DNA of 64,000 bases, taken from Echinometra lucunter (lineage: Eukaryota; Echinodermata; Echinoidea; Camarodonta; Echinometridae). Below are positions 12,330 to 24,653 of this stretch, piece by piece (positions within the stretch are counted from its first letter, which is position 1; each line of letters starts with the position of its first letter). Where the stretch lies: NCBI GenBank assembly GCA_029962745.1, contig CM057152.1, positions 25,524,766 to 25,588,765 on the forward strand, written 5' to 3'. The notes beneath the pieces were generated by a model. It was not told the DNA's origin, searched no databases, and was given only the letters and a program-made list of their open reading frames with translations. The position numbers and the translations under genes are program-made.

Positions 12330-13042
12330 ATGGGTCAATCCATTATTGAGTTATTGGGATAACCAGAATAAAAATCCTATAACTGCATGTTAACAGACCT
12401 CTTTGTCCTATGACCTGTGACCTAACAGCCAAAAGGGCTGATCACTTTGTCCCCTCATGGTTATACATACAAATAGTTATGACAAAACTAACAAACTTTG
12501 ATTTCATGCAGAATGACCTGAAAGTATGTAAAATATGACATTTGACCTACCAAACCTAAAACCTAATCAATATAGTATTAACAAAACTTTTATTTCATGC
12601 ATACTGACTTCTCTGAAATATGATCTCTGACCTATCAAACCCAAAATCTAATCAATTTGTCTCACTATGTCTCACATTTGAAGTTCATACTTCATCTGGT
12701 TCTTGAGATATCATATTAACAAGGTTACGACCTGAAATTTCAAAACTGACCTGTGCTCTTTGACTTTTGACCTACATACCCCAAAATATAATCAGATATA
12801 TACAAGATTTCTCTGATTTATTGCAATAATATGCCATTACCATGGCAATGCAGTTTCAGACACATTAAAAAAAATATATCTTCTCATCTTCATCTCATGG
12901 TCAATGTGTTTACCAAATTTTATGAGCACTGCTCGAAAACTGAGGAAGTAGTTTGATCCACAAGATTTGCAACGGACCGCCCGCCCGACCATACATCGAT
13001 TCATATACCCCTGCTTCAAACGAAGTTTGAAGCAGGGGTATA
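12330..13042 (+). repeat. decayed DR1-type repeat
   Basis: Contains ATGACCTGTGACCTAA, TGACATTTGACCTACC and GACTTTTGACCTACAT units, then a GTTACCATGGCAATGCAGTT unit and an inverted GTTTGAAGCAGGGGTAT pair at 13003-13042. Confidence 0.7.
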
Positions 13043-14278
13043 ATAAATGGACAGTTTACCAACACAGAAATACTTAAGTCAGAATTTTATAAATAAGTTG
13101 TTGAAAATCACAGAAGAAATAGTAGAAGAAAACACATTCTTTGCAAGATTTCAAGTGTTTTAAAAGTGTACCATCAAGATGCACATGTATGGAAACGTTG
13201 GAATTTCATCTTTTAAATCATAACATCCATACAGTGTACATTAATTTCATGACAGAGTCAGAATACAGCAATATTCAGCTGCAGTACAAAAAAATACCCT
13301 TGAAATTATCAAGATCACACAATCCTAGCTAGGGCATGCATATGAAACCATGCGCGATGTGTTGCTTGACCCTTGGGCAAACGTGCACCTGGCTGTAAAA
13401 AAAAATGTTGTGCAATGATAGATTGCTGGAATGGACTATTTGAAGGACAAATTTTGTACTTTGGTTTACTGCTGAATCTGGACCCTGTCATGAAGTGCAC
13501 ATTAATGTTATTTGAATATACCTGACAACAATAAAACTATAGAAGTTTTGTCCATGTTTAGATTTCATCTTATTTCCTTTTTTGTCATAAAACAGCATTT
13601 TTCCCCAATTTGTCATTTATTTTCAACAGAGTAAAAGCATTTCATGGATCTTTGATTCTTCTTCTTTTATTTGAGGTATAAATCATGACTACTGATCAAT
13701 GTTAACTAGTCCATTCAATAATTTGGCAATTAGATGTTCCTGAGGTTTCTTACTCATTAAATTCAGAGACTAACCCAGTCAGGCAGAGCTGGAAATAAAA
13801 TAGAGCACTTTTGGGGACCTGCAGTTTGACTGACAATCTGCATGAAGACCATTTACAAATCAGTAAAATTTATAGTTACAATTTGGATACGGAATGCAAA
13901 TTAAAAATGCATTTTAGATCAAGCAAATGCCTCAGTTTACGCATTTTCAGAATAAACACTCCAGAAGTTCATGTAATGGAGGTGCTGAGCAAACATTTAC
14001 TGGTTCCATATCCAAAATGACAACAGTAATAAAAAAAGATCTTAAACATGTACCACATGTACCACATATGCACCACATTGTGATTACAGGTACATAATTT
14101 TCAGTGTCAGATTGGAGTATATGTATTAACCTCCAATTTCTAGTGCTATATATGCATGTGCTCAAGTTGATATTTCTACATTATCATTTTTTTTTTCCCC
14201 TCGTGATCACTGATGGCTGATATCAAACAGTTTGAAGCCCTTCAAACCCTTCACATGTATTAAAGTTACATAGATTGA
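13043..14278. other. intron, nothing defined
   Basis: AT-rich sequence between KNTC1 exons 16 and 17. One acceptor-like TTTTTTTACAG on the minus strand at about 13396 opens a frame (PGARLPKGQ) without similarity to KNTC1. Confidence 0.6.
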
Positions 14279-15007
14279 AACTAGATGAATCCTCGCGCGC
14301 GGTCGAAATTTATGCCTCCGCCATTGCCAGGTCAGAAATACATGGCACATTCATGGTGATTTTTTTTTTAATTTTCATGTATACAATGACATCTTTGACC
14401 TTGACCTTTGACCCTGTGACCCCCAAATCTAATGACACCATCATGAGACCTTCCATATGCATACATGAGCCAAGTTTGAAGTTGAACCGTCACATGGTTG
14501 TTGAGTTATCGCGAGAACGAACCATTTCTATGTACATAATGACCTCTATGACCTTTGACCCTTGACCTTGAGACCCCCAAATCTAATCAGATCATTATCC
14601 CTTCCATATGCATACATGAACCAAGTATGAAGCTGATCCGTGAAATAGTTGAGTTATTGTGAGAACGAACCATTAAACCTCTCTTATGCATACATGAACC
14701 AAGTTTGAAGCTGATCCGTTCAAATGGTTGTTGAGCTTTCACGAGAACGAACCATTTCTATGTACATAATGACCTCTATGACCTTCGACCTTTGACCTTG
14801 AGACCCCAAAATCTAAGCAGATCATTGTCCCTCCCATATGCATACACGAGTCAAGTTTGAAGTTGATCCGTCAAACAGTTCTTAAGTTATCGCGAGAACG
14901 AAAACGGGACGGACGGACGGACGAACAGCCGTACGGACGGACCAACGGACGGACAACCCGAAAACATAATGCCTCCGGCAACCACCTACGGTGGGCGGAG
15001 GCATAAA
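14279..15007 (+). repeat. DR1-type composite repeat, full copy 2
   Basis: Start TAGATGAATCCTCGCGCGCG, four units, (GGAC)n, then ACCTACGGTGGGCGGAGGCA. The opening TTTATGCCTCCGCC and closing GGCGGAGGCATAAA form an inverted pair, as if marking element ends. Confidence 0.92.
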
Positions 15008-15481
15008 AAAAGACGTTTGGGTTATATTATCAAATAAATCTTTTTCTTGTCCATGTATCCATGTGACTCTCTTTAAATTCTATTCTTGTTCTGTACTGCT
15101 TTGTTTGTATTTGCCAAATGAAATAATGAACAATAAAGATGATTACAATATTAAAAGCACACAATATTCCATGTTATGGATAAATCAAGATTTGAAACCA
15201 GAAAAAACAATTTGCTCAGGATTCGCCTCTAAATACAGTATGGCTCCTGAGAGACAATCAGCCTCCAAGTTATTTTTCAGGACATTATAACAAAAATATA
15301 TTATTTGTCCTTTTTCAAATACCAACATACACAAATTTTTAAGGATAGTTTAAAAGACTTGTATCGAAAAGTTTCTAATAATGGAATATCATCACCAGCC
15401 AATTTTTTAAACTTCAATATTAAAGATTTTCAAAATATACAAAACCAATATAGCAATCTAACAGTACATTTTGTTAGTTAC

Positions 15482-15577
15482 CAATCCAAATTTTTGCAGC
15501 TGCTGAAGCATGCTGTTCCACAGATGTTGGTCATGTACTCCATATTCCAAACAAAGCTTGGCAATTAGAAGAACACT
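15482..15577 (-). CDS. KNTC1: KNTC1 exon 16 of 21
   Basis: 32 codons, phase 0 both sides. The acceptor is TCTTTTCAG and the donor TTG|GTAACT. LLIAKLCLEYGVHDQHLWNS and MLQQLQKFGL match vertebrate RLVTELCLEYKIYDLQLWNG and LLQKLLGFNM. Confidence 0.96.
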
Positions 15578-15726
15578 CTGAAAAGAAAGCAGTAAACCTT
15601 GAAAGAGTTATTTATGAAATTGTATCCCTTTGATTTTGATTCCCACATTCATATATTCACGATTCAAAGAGAAATACGTCTCTCTTCTTAAAATCCTATT
15701 AATTTTATTAATGGAATTAATTCTAA

Positions 15727-16550
15727 CCCTAAAAGAGCCAGGCTTTTGGGGTCTGTGCTGTGGCTGGGGGGGGGGGGGGGCAGTGTGGCTCTCTTGAGAT
15801 CTCGCCGTTGACTGCTCGATAGCTATGAAAATTGGCACGTATGTCGCCCATGACATAATCTACTAAAATTGTTTGGTTAATTTTTCTGAAATAATTTCAT
15901 TAATTATGTTAAATAATGCATGAAATCAGACTTTTTGGGCCACACACTTCGCAAGAACGCTCTACAGTTACTCTTACTGGTGCTGTTGAAGGAAGGAGGG
16001 CACGTGGACGCCAGCGATTGACTTTAAATAACTCTCTTGGCTCAGTGATGCCACTGGCACTAGGCCCCTTGACATCATACGCCGATGCCAGCAAAGAAAA
16101 GAACACTTTTGGATAGGCAACATCAGATTCGGACAAGCCACTTCAATGGATGGATGGACTCTTTGTAGTATTCTTAGCAAATATACCTTTAAAAAATTAC
16201 AGTATAAAATTAATTTCTCATTTTTGTTGATGACACTTTTACGATCAAAAACAGCATAAAATTTATTGATTTTAATTTGTAAAAGCAAAGATAATCATAT
16301 ATTTTCTAAATTTTGGCCCAAAACACAATTTGAATTGAAACTATACGTGCAATCACATTTTTGAGCAATTTTTAGTCTGACCTGCAAGTATAAAATCATG
16401 CATAGATTTGGAACCATGTGCCTAGGCCTGTGAATGGGTCTGAAGAGATGGGCGAGATTCAAATGAAAAAAAGTCATGAAATGTCACGGCGAGAGCATTT
16501 CGCGTTGCAGATGTATCGTGCAAAACAGCCCTCCCCCAGCTCTATTATGG
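15727..16550. mobile_element. piggyBac-like G-rich MITE, copy A, with LINE insert
   Basis: Ends CCCTAAAAGAGCCAGG and (reverse complement) CCATAATAGAGCTGG; right TTAA at 16551-16554, left TTAA mutated to CTAA. A LINE tail fragment (about 15925-16155) interrupts it between ACTTTTTGG and TTTGTAGTATTC. A poly-G tract lies at 15769-15780. Confidence 0.75.
15925..16155 (+). mobile_element. LINE 3' fragment
   Basis: Frame-shifted remnant of the C-terminus of a non-LTR retrotransposon ORF2. The plus-strand frames give GHTLRKN-like text and TGAVEGRRARGRQRLT, a motif (EG.RARGRQR.T) common near the end of such ORFs. It ends in ATGGATGGATGG, a usual short-repeat LINE tail. Dead copy inside MITE copy A. 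Confidence 0.65.
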
Positions 16551-16702
16551 TTAAATTTAAATTCATTAATTGCAAAAGTTTGATATCAGTCAACATGAGG
16601 AACACTACAATAAGTATCCATTATCAAATCAAATATTTCTTGGTGACAAACAATATTTTATGTGATACATGTACATGATCATACATTTGGGTCAAGGCTT
16701 AA

Positions 16703-17345
16703 CCCTAAAATAGCCGGGTCTTTTGGACCAATCTCACAGCCGGCAGGGCAGATTCCGTCCCTCAAAGATCTTGGCCGTTGACCAAAATGATTTCAATTTA
16801 TTTTTTGATTAATTATTCAAATTTATTCAGAATTTTGCTCTAAATCATTAATTAAAACTCTAAAACTGCTATTTTTTTATCTAGACACTATTTGTAGTAT
16901 TCTTAGCAAATATACTTGAAAAAAAAAATCAGTATCAAAATTGATTTCTTATGTATTTTATGGTATTTTAAATTTCTTATATTTCTTTTTTTTTTCTTTT
17001 TAATGAAATTTGTTGGGGACACTTTTAGGATCATAAACAGCATATAATTAATTAGCTTTAATCAGTAAAAGTAAAAAATAGTCACACATTACATATTTTG
17101 GCTGAAAAAAAAAAATCATTTTGCAATTATACATGAAATCACGTTTTGGAGCAATTTTGGTCTGACGTGCAAGTACGAAGTGTTATGTAACTTCGGAACC
17201 ACATGCCTGGATGTCGCGAATTTGGTCTCAAAACATACATGAGATTTTTTTGCAAAAAGTCACAAAATGCCGCATCAATTGCTTCACGCGTTAGGGACAT
17301 ATCGTGCAAAACGTCTGGGGGGGGGTGGATCCAGCCTGATCAGGG
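16703..17345. mobile_element. piggyBac-like G-rich MITE, copy B
   Basis: TTAA at both borders (16699-16702, 17346-17349), ends CCCTAAAATAGCCGGG and (reverse complement) CCCTGATCAGGCTGG. TTAA duplication plus CCCT termini is the piggyBac signature. The interior shares blocks with copy A (TTTGTAGTATTCTTAGCAAA, GGTCTGACGTGCAAGTA, CATATCGTGCAAAAC). Poly-G near the right end. No coding capacity. Confidence 0.8.
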
Positions 17346-17513
17346 TTAAACACTTTCCCTTCCCACATCTGTTCATGCAAGGAGAGAAGGCATCCAGAGG
17401 GGATAGTCTACATATACCAAACTCACTACATCAAAAAGATATTTTGGGGTGATGAATGGTGGGGCTAATTCTGTTGGTTAGCTTAGCTATCATGATAATG
17501 AATAAGTACTCAC

Positions 17514-17649
17514 TCTGGGCTCATGGTTATGATTCTTCCAGAGACCCCTGACAAGGCTTGCCTTGTTGGAGGAAGTGAATGTAACCAGATCCATAGCAAT
17601 ATTCAGTGTTTCAAATTCACTCAGGTACACCAGATTCTTCAAGTAATCT
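17514..17649 (-). CDS. KNTC1: KNTC1 exon 15 of 21
   Basis: 136 bp, phase 2 in and 0 out. The acceptor is GGAACAG and the donor AGA|GTGAGT. YLSEFETLNIAMDLVTFTSS and VRGLWKNHNHEPR match vertebrate FLASFETLNIPITYELFCSS and IKGLWKNHSHES. This exon is the strongest single anchor for the gene identity. Confidence 0.97.
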
Positions 17650-18022
17650 CTGTTCCAATAAAAATGGGTTAAGGCACTCAAGGTATATTTTGAATAGTTT
17701 CAAGAGTAACCAACCTTGTTAGCTTTATTCAACATCAGCTATATTACATGTATGACACATCATATTTTGAGGGTTCTTTTCTTCTCTCTCTCTCTCCCTG
17801 AATTCTCAATGTCTCAAAGACAGCTGGGATACTTCAGTACATTATAGCTTAGTAAAATGGCTTCAGAGCTTCAATATGATGTTTTCCAATAAAGTAATTT
17901 CCAATGTGAACATGAATACCATCCATACATTTTTATCCCATGTTGCATTTCCATCCAAATGTCTAGTGCCTAACAATTACAGAAGTAGATCAATTTCCTT
18001 AAAAAACAAAACGATTCACAAT

Positions 18023-19395
18023 CAGAGGCGTCGATCCTGGGGGGGCAGGGGGGGCAGTTGCCCCCCCAAAGAAAATTTCGGGGGGCAAAGGTATCATTTT
18101 GCCCCCCCCAATAATTTCCCAACCAAAAAAAAAAAAAAAAAGAGAAAAGGAAGGAAAAGGAAGGAAGGAAGTGAAATGAAAGCGTAAAACAAGAAAAAAA
18201 GAAAGAAAATGGACAAGTGGGAAGCGCTCGCTCGCATTTATTGTATCTTAACCAGTGCCGATGATAATTACTATTCTTATGAAAGGAAATCGGTTTGCGT
18301 CTTGTGTTTCTATCTAATGTTATATTATTCTTCTACTCATAGGAAGTAATATAACCAAACAAGATATCACTCCTAGAAATCGAGCGGCCAGTTGACCTAA
18401 AAATAGATAAAATTTCAGGAGATAACGGCCTGGATAAAAAAAAAAACGCAAAACAAAAACATATTTTTCGTTAACTCGCTCGCTACTCCACTGTACTCTC
18501 GCTGGTAAAAGCTAGATACAAGATGATTTCGGGCAGCAAGTAGCTTATTATAGCAGCGAGATTCCAAAGTATCATTATATTTGGGCAGCAACGTGGTTGA
18601 CAAAGATTTTGGGACGAATCTATATAATTTTGCCGGGATCGGTCGTTTACTTTACTCGCTATAGTAGAAACAGAATGGATTCGGACTGCAAGCGAGGTAG
18701 CTAAAACAGTGTCATATTCGGCACACAGGTGATCGGATGTATTATTTAGATATCATACAGGCATGACAGGTTTATAGTTTATTCTGATGATAATGATAAT
18801 AATAATATTCCGTTCTTGTATAGCGCATATCACATTTTTATCACATTTTTATGATGACGAAATAACACTTCTATCATATGGAAAAGGGTATATTTTTCCT
18901 CGCTCGCTGCGCTCGCTCGTTTCATATTAATGGTTTTGAAAAGCAAACGAATTCGGTGAGATGAGACCGAATAGATAAATTAGATGTTTCATTGGCTCAC
19001 AGCGTAATTTGCCGAAGGGTTTACTACATCTACCATGAAAAACAGTGTGTACTTCCTCGCTCGCAATATTAAAAAACAGAGTGGTGGGGGGCAGCAACAA
19101 TGGACCAGCGATGTGACAAAATAGAGTTCATATTTGGCAGCGAAGTAACCATATACATATATATCAGGTATCATTTATGCCTATATGAAACTCTTCTCTC
19201 ATAACAAGAAATTTGTTATTTTTTGCTCGCTCGCTTCGCTCGCTCGCAAAATTGAAAAAAAAAAGCAGGATGGTTCACATAGCAAGTTGCTTCATTTCCC
19301 CAATTTGAAATATGCTTCACGTTGATATAGGCCTATGTTATATATATACATATCTGTGAGGGTGTGAGGGTGTGTGTGTGTGTGTGTGCGTGAGG

Positions 19396-19431
<36 letters not shown>

Positions 19432-19503
19432 AAATAGTAGCCGTGGGTTCATCTCCGCTTGGTCGTCTTGCCCCCCAATCCGAAAAATGGATCGACGCCT
19501 CTG
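18023..19503. mobile_element. non-autonomous hAT element, 1.48 kb
   Basis: Ends CAGAGGCGTCGATCC in inverted orientation at both borders, with the perfect 8-bp duplication TTCACAAT (18015-18022 and 19504-19511). It is G/C-run-rich just inside the ends and contains repeated CGCTCGCTNCGCTCGCTCG motifs (about 18900 and 19225) and a TG/GTGT microsatellite (19357-19428). No transposase recognised. End sequence and motif style are reminiscent of the Tip100 branch of hAT (inference). Confidence 0.9.
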
Positions 19504-20140
19504 TTCACAATAATGATAAAATGGTTCTGTAATCAGGGTGCATTAATAATTCAAAATTAATCAACATTAATGTGTCTATTTCTAATTTAGCAAACATGAC
19601 AATTCCCTCCTCCTCCCTCTCCTTACTTTCTCCCTTAAAATATTTGAGAAGACTCTTTCATAATAAAATCATCATTCCAAAGAGAAGTGAAAGGCAGATT
19701 TCCAGATGATCAACCTGATGTTTGTGTAATAATACATGAAAGTAACTCAACAGACCCAATGCTCATTATCACTACAATCTTTATTGATTCATTGTCATAA
19801 ATGATGGATCACAATTCACAAGTAAAAGAAGTTGGTAACACTTCTGCTACAAAATAAGATCATCACACCAAAGAGAGGTTATGTCTCAAAATTTGACAAC
19901 TTAAGTGCATCCATATTACATACTTCAACTACTGGTATGGAAATGTCACTGAATTTACCAATCATATATTTCATCCAATCTTATTCTACAATGCAAGCAT
20001 TTGAATAACTTCCAAAAGTGGTGTGAGTACATAAATAAACAAAGGCTTGTACAGACATTTTGTGTACTTGGAATTTGTGTAAAATCATTAAATTAATCTG
20101 ATTTTAAATAATTCAAGAATAATAAATTCTGTCAACATAC

Positions 20141-20256
20141 CTCAGTTCAGACACAGACTGCTTGGAGACTTTTGAAATGATAGTATCATTGGAGAGAGAG
20201 AAGAGACAACGGAGAGCCCTCACTTGACATGCTGTTGTCACATGAGTTGAGGTTTG
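20141..20256 (-). CDS. KNTC1: KNTC1 exon 14 of 21
   Basis: 116 bp, phase 0 in and 2 out. The acceptor is CTTTCTAG and the donor TGAG|GTATGT. QVRALRCLFSLSNDTII matches vertebrate RTRALQCLFYLADKETI. Confidence 0.95.
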
Positions 20257-20454
20257 CTAGAAAGACAATCACCAAAACCACACTTTATTAAAGTAGATAT
20301 TCATTGATTTAAAAATTGACTTTGTTTTCATTATTGCATAGGTGAAGCTTAGATTGGACAAGGTTATCAGAATTCAATGCTTGGAAACATTCAAAGTAAT
20401 GATTTTTATCAATTATAAAACGCTAATATACAGCCACGACAAAGTACCTGAAGA

Positions 20455-20650
20455 GCTCTTCGAACATTGCTGAGTTGTGTGACATCACAGGTTGAACATA
20501 ATTTGCACCTCGCAGGTTGAACATAATTTACATCTCCCACTTTTTCAGTGCCTGTTTGGGATGTCGTCTGCTTGGGTAGGATTGGTGCATTCGACGTCAT
20601 TAAAACATCGCTATTTTTCTAGTGAATCACTCATAAATCCAAGATGCTGG
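20455..20650. repeat. interspersed repeat, uninterrupted copy
   Basis: Contains TTGCTGAGTTGTGTGACATC, two direct copies of GGTTGAACATAATTT, GGGATGTCGTCTGCTTGGG and AAAACATCGCTATTTTTCTAG. It lies 0.2 kb upstream, in the host-gene sense, of KNTC1 exon 14. Class unknown. Confidence 0.65.
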
Positions 20651-20699
20651 GAGATGGTTTTATGTGTATTGTTTTGTAATGACTTGATGCGTAGTTGAC

Positions 20700-22283
20700 A
20701 TAAAACTTATATGATTGCCATCTGTTAGCTAACCAGTTTCTAGTAATACATTATTTGTCATATTTCTGATTTTCATTGAATGGGCACTTTAATTCTCTTC
20801 ATAAGACCATCAACAATGCACAACAGAATAGAAAACAACATTCATAAATTTCACTCCAGTCCTATAAAAAAAAAACGTTTCAGTATATTTTGCAATATGA
20901 TTTTTCAAATCCACTATATTCATGTATTGTAGAACAAATTATCACTGTGCTGTCACCATTCGTGGCACACCCATGCAATAAAGCTTCACTGCTGCAATGT
21001 CAACTGCCCTAGTCTTGCTGTGCTGGTGTGTAGTGGACAGATTAACTCCCAAATACTGTACAACAATGAACAGAGAACAAGTATGGAATATTTTGCTCGC
21101 TCCTAATCGCACAGCCAATGATAGCAGGCAAAGCTTGTATCCAAAGAGAATAAGCCAAAGTGTTTATTATCTTCTGCTATTCTTTTTTTCTGAAGTAAGA
21201 ACTTCCTCTTGACGGAAGTAAATAAAAAAAAAAATTAAATAGTTGCCTGCATCATACTTTCTTTTTATTGATGTAGCAAAGCTTCAGTTCCATAAATGAT
21301 GGCAAAACAATTTCCTATTATGAAAAACACTTGCAAAATAAGTTACTGTCATTCATAATAGACTGTCTCCCTGAGAAAACTGTGCTTCGGTTGTGGCGCT
21401 TTGTATCTACAACACACAGATCATGAAGTTGGCAGCCCATTAAAGCGCACTGCACTGTGTGCACACACACAATCTCCAAAAGACGATACAGAAGCAGTAT
21501 ACCTAGCTATAAACTGCATGTGTTTTTTATAGCATGCCGTGTATCAAATGAATTTTGCTTGACAGAATGGTTCATCTTTGATTAATTCTTTCTTTGCAAC
21601 ATTATTTACAAAGCAGTGCGTCACCACTGGTGCAATGTGCAGCGACACTTGCACAAATGCTGCAGAAGTGTTTGCGCCATAAACAACGAGATACAATGTT
21701 TTAGGTGAATTTCATTCACAAGCATTTTTTACCTTATTCTACTGGTGATTCCTCAACTAATATGGTATTTTCTGAAAATTGCTGACCCAAAATTGACAAC
21801 TGGTGTTAATTATGCAAGGTATCTGTGTAACATGTGAATGGAAAATTTCAGCATGGCAGTCCTATACCCTGGATGAATCCACGACATGTGCTCTAGCAAC
21901 AATTGCTCCGTGTCAATTTCATACCTAATCGAATACAGAAATTTAACCCTGGACCAAATGCTATGCATAACCCTAACCCTAACCCCACTGCAACCCTGAC
22001 CCTAACTGTGTATCTTTGATGAAATAAAGCCCAAAGCAATTGTCGCCGAAGCATATGTCAGGTCACCGCTCTGGAAACCTAGCAAGCTCCTCTGATATCT
22101 TAGTTCTTAATTACAAAATCACAATGTTTAACCCACTGACTAAGGCAACTGGGTGGGTCCTGTATTAAGTCTATGGAAAATTTTAAAATTCAGTTGTCAA
22201 TGAGTTAAAAAGAAATCATGAATGGATGATGAGATGAACATAGATATAACAAGAACATTTTTAGAAAAGAGAAACAGCTTTAC
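20700..22283. other. intron, mostly featureless
   Basis: AT-rich. It holds a short TAACCCTAACCCTAACCCC stretch near 21968, too short to be a telomere remnant, and a GTCGCCGAAGCAT piece like the minisatellite at 8540. Confidence 0.6.
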
Positions 22284-22353
22284 CTTGAATGCAACATTCA
22301 GTAAGAAGAGAGCAGTGCTCTCTGGATTCTGTCTTTGCAGCAGATACTTCAAC
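22284..22353 (-). CDS. KNTC1: KNTC1 exon 13 of 21
   Basis: 70 bp, phase 2 in and 0 out. The acceptor is TTATCAAG and the donor AAG|GTAAAG. It encodes LKYLLQRQNPESTALFLLN, aligned with vertebrate VQYLLLSRPIDYSSRMLFVF. Confidence 0.92.
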
Positions 22354-22484
22354 CTTGATAATGAAACAGGAAAAAAATACACATGTTTAAAATGAAATAT
22401 ATTCAATTCTACATCAAAACAAAATACTTTACTCATCCCAACCACTATGAGCAAGTGTACATATAATGCTTGCAGGTTTGCATA

Positions 22485-22515
22485 TACACTACTGGTCAAA
22501 ATTATTGGAACACCC
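22485..22515. repeat. Tc1/mariner-like left terminal repeat
   Basis: TACACTACTGGTCAAAATTA followed by TTGGAACACCC. An inverted counterpart is at 27743-27774 in the same intron. Confidence 0.55.
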
Positions 22516-22764
22516 ACTAAAATGAACCAATTTTGATTTCGAATTGTTTATATTTTGACTGATGTAACTGCAATTTCTGATTGCCAAATTACGTGAGTGG
22601 GTACAAACAGGTACATCAGTGATGTGGCGCTCATCCAGCATCGAGCTAAAGCAATTCTCTGAATTTTCAACTTTCAACTACATGTAATTGACACTGAAAT
22701 GAATAAGAAACAGATAACATCGGCCTGTATCAGAGATGCCTGTAAGAAATTTTTTGCAAGTCAA

Positions 22765-23160
22765 CAAATGGAGGAGAAGAAGCATTTACTTTTGATTTTG
22801 AATAAATTTGCATAAATTACCATTAATGTTTGAGATAAAACTTCACAATTCTGTGTAGAAGTTTTGTGTAGCTCATGTAGCTCTACTAGATGAAAAAAAA
22901 AAAGAAAAGCAAAGCATTTAATGTGGTTTTGGAAGAAATTTGCATAAATTAGCATAGATAATATTTGAGACAAAATTTCACAATTCTGTATACAAGTTCT
23001 GTGTACTGGTACCTCATGTAGCTCTACCAGATGAAACAAAAAAAATAATCAAAATCAGTCGACAAATAAAGAAGCTTTTTTTTGTGATTTTTCAATAAAT
23101 TTGCATAAATTAGTATATTTGATTTTAAAATTTTGTGCAGAAGTTTCGAATCCCCCACCT
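22765..23160. repeat. about 145-bp tandem repeat, three units
   Basis: Units share AATAAATTTGCATAAATTA, AAACTTCACAATTCTGTGTA and CTCATGTAGCTCTAC(C/T)AGATG. AT-rich, no gene. Confidence 0.75.
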
Positions 23161-24342
23161 AGTGCTATCATACAAAGCAAACGGAATTGAAAGTGGATAA
23201 GAAATGACAAAGAAGAAGCATTTTGGAAGTGTGGACGGATGACAGGGCGGATGAGCTAAAAACGTAACCCCATGCAGAAAACAAAATCAGCGTCCTATGC
23301 ATTTAAATGCCATTGACAAATAATGTGTGTTCCCAAATATAGAAGTTTTTGTTGGAAAATAAGCTTGCATATATTCGAAGACATCAAAGACACCAGGCAG
23401 CAGCTTCATCAGTATGTGCGCTACAAGCAGGCCGAAGCTTAGCCTAGGCCGGGTTCTGTCCGGGCAGCCAAAAGGCAGCTGGCCAAACAGTTTGTGTGAG
23501 TGATCACTACTTGAGAAAACTGCAAATGCATATGTATGGTAACAGTCAGCAAATACACTATTCAACCCAGAACAATAGATATGGTCCAGTGATCCCATTA
23601 TTCTGGCTTGAGTAGTGTAATAGTGTATTTTATGAATGCTGACTGGTACTTTAAGAGATTTGCAGATGATGTTGTTTCAGTAGGGTTTTGATGGCTCAAA
23701 TTTTGTGTTCACTATGTTGCAAAAAAGACATTATATCTTCATTCAGGAAGAAGACCCATCAGCAATACCTCACGTACATATCCATAAATATTCATGAATA
23801 TATTTACCCATTTTCATGAATATCCATTTATGAGCAGGGTCAGAAAAAAATAGAAGGGCTGTTTGTTTCAAAGGTTTTCTTTCAAAACCCTACAATAATT
23901 TGACAAAACAGAGATCACTAGATATTTTTAGATATGAACTAGCTGTACCCGGCACGTAAACAGCTAGCATGTTTGGATGCGCGAATCAATGTTCCCGTGC
24001 ATTTGGGGTTCAAAAAAAAAAAAAAATGGGGGAATTGAACTTAGGTTTATGATCTGCTGAATACATGAATGCTGATTGACATTGACATTTCACGCATGCT
24101 TGATATTATTTTGCGAAAGATGCATTTGTTTGAAAATGTATCACTGCATGATACTTTCAATTATAATATTACATGGTAAAATAATGATGAGCATGTGTAT
24201 TTGGATGGGGATGATAACTCCCATTGCCCCTTCCCTTTTGGCTAGGCACGTTCAGTAACAGTTTGGCATAGATTTTACTACTATTATTCATTTCAGATCA
24301 CGATTCTCTCTTGCAATAATATAAAAGCAGTGCCATTTTCCA

Positions 24343-24653
24343 CCGGTGCTAACCAGGGGGGGGGGGGGGATTCTCAAGTTCGGATCACATTGGAAAGATG
24401 TAAGTGTAAGTGAAATGATTGGTAGTTGAAAGCTGCTTATTCTTTCATGCCCCCAAAAAACTTTCTTTTAGGGGTAAACATCTCATTATTTAACGGTATA
24501 GCCTATTGCACATGAATTTACCACACTCCCTTGTTGAGTTGCGCCGAGTTAAATAAGCTTGTATGGCCTTTTATTAAAAGAAAGATGGGGGGGGAGGGAT
24601 TCTCAAGTTTGGATCACGTTGGAAAGATGTAAGTGTAAGTGAAATGATTGGTA
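24343..24653. repeat. 70-bp direct duplication with poly-G
   Basis: GGGATTCTCAAGTT(C/T)GGATCAC ... AAATGATTGGTAGTTG occurs at about 24363-24428 and 24598-24658, each preceded by a poly-G tract. Part of the same composite repeat as the 401-bp copies. The spacer has no gene. Confidence 0.75.

Noticed and set aside
13315..13500. Acceptor-like T-run plus ACAG with frame PGARLPKGQATHRAW
   Set aside because: No KNTC1 similarity and no room in the phase series between exons 16 and 17.
21960..22010. TAACCCTAACCCTAACCCC as an interstitial telomere
   Set aside because: Under three repeat units; chance or repeat-family ends (CCCTAA) explain it.
23287..23598. 103-aa minus-strand frame
   Set aside because: No domain, no splice context and no similarity known to me; likely chance.
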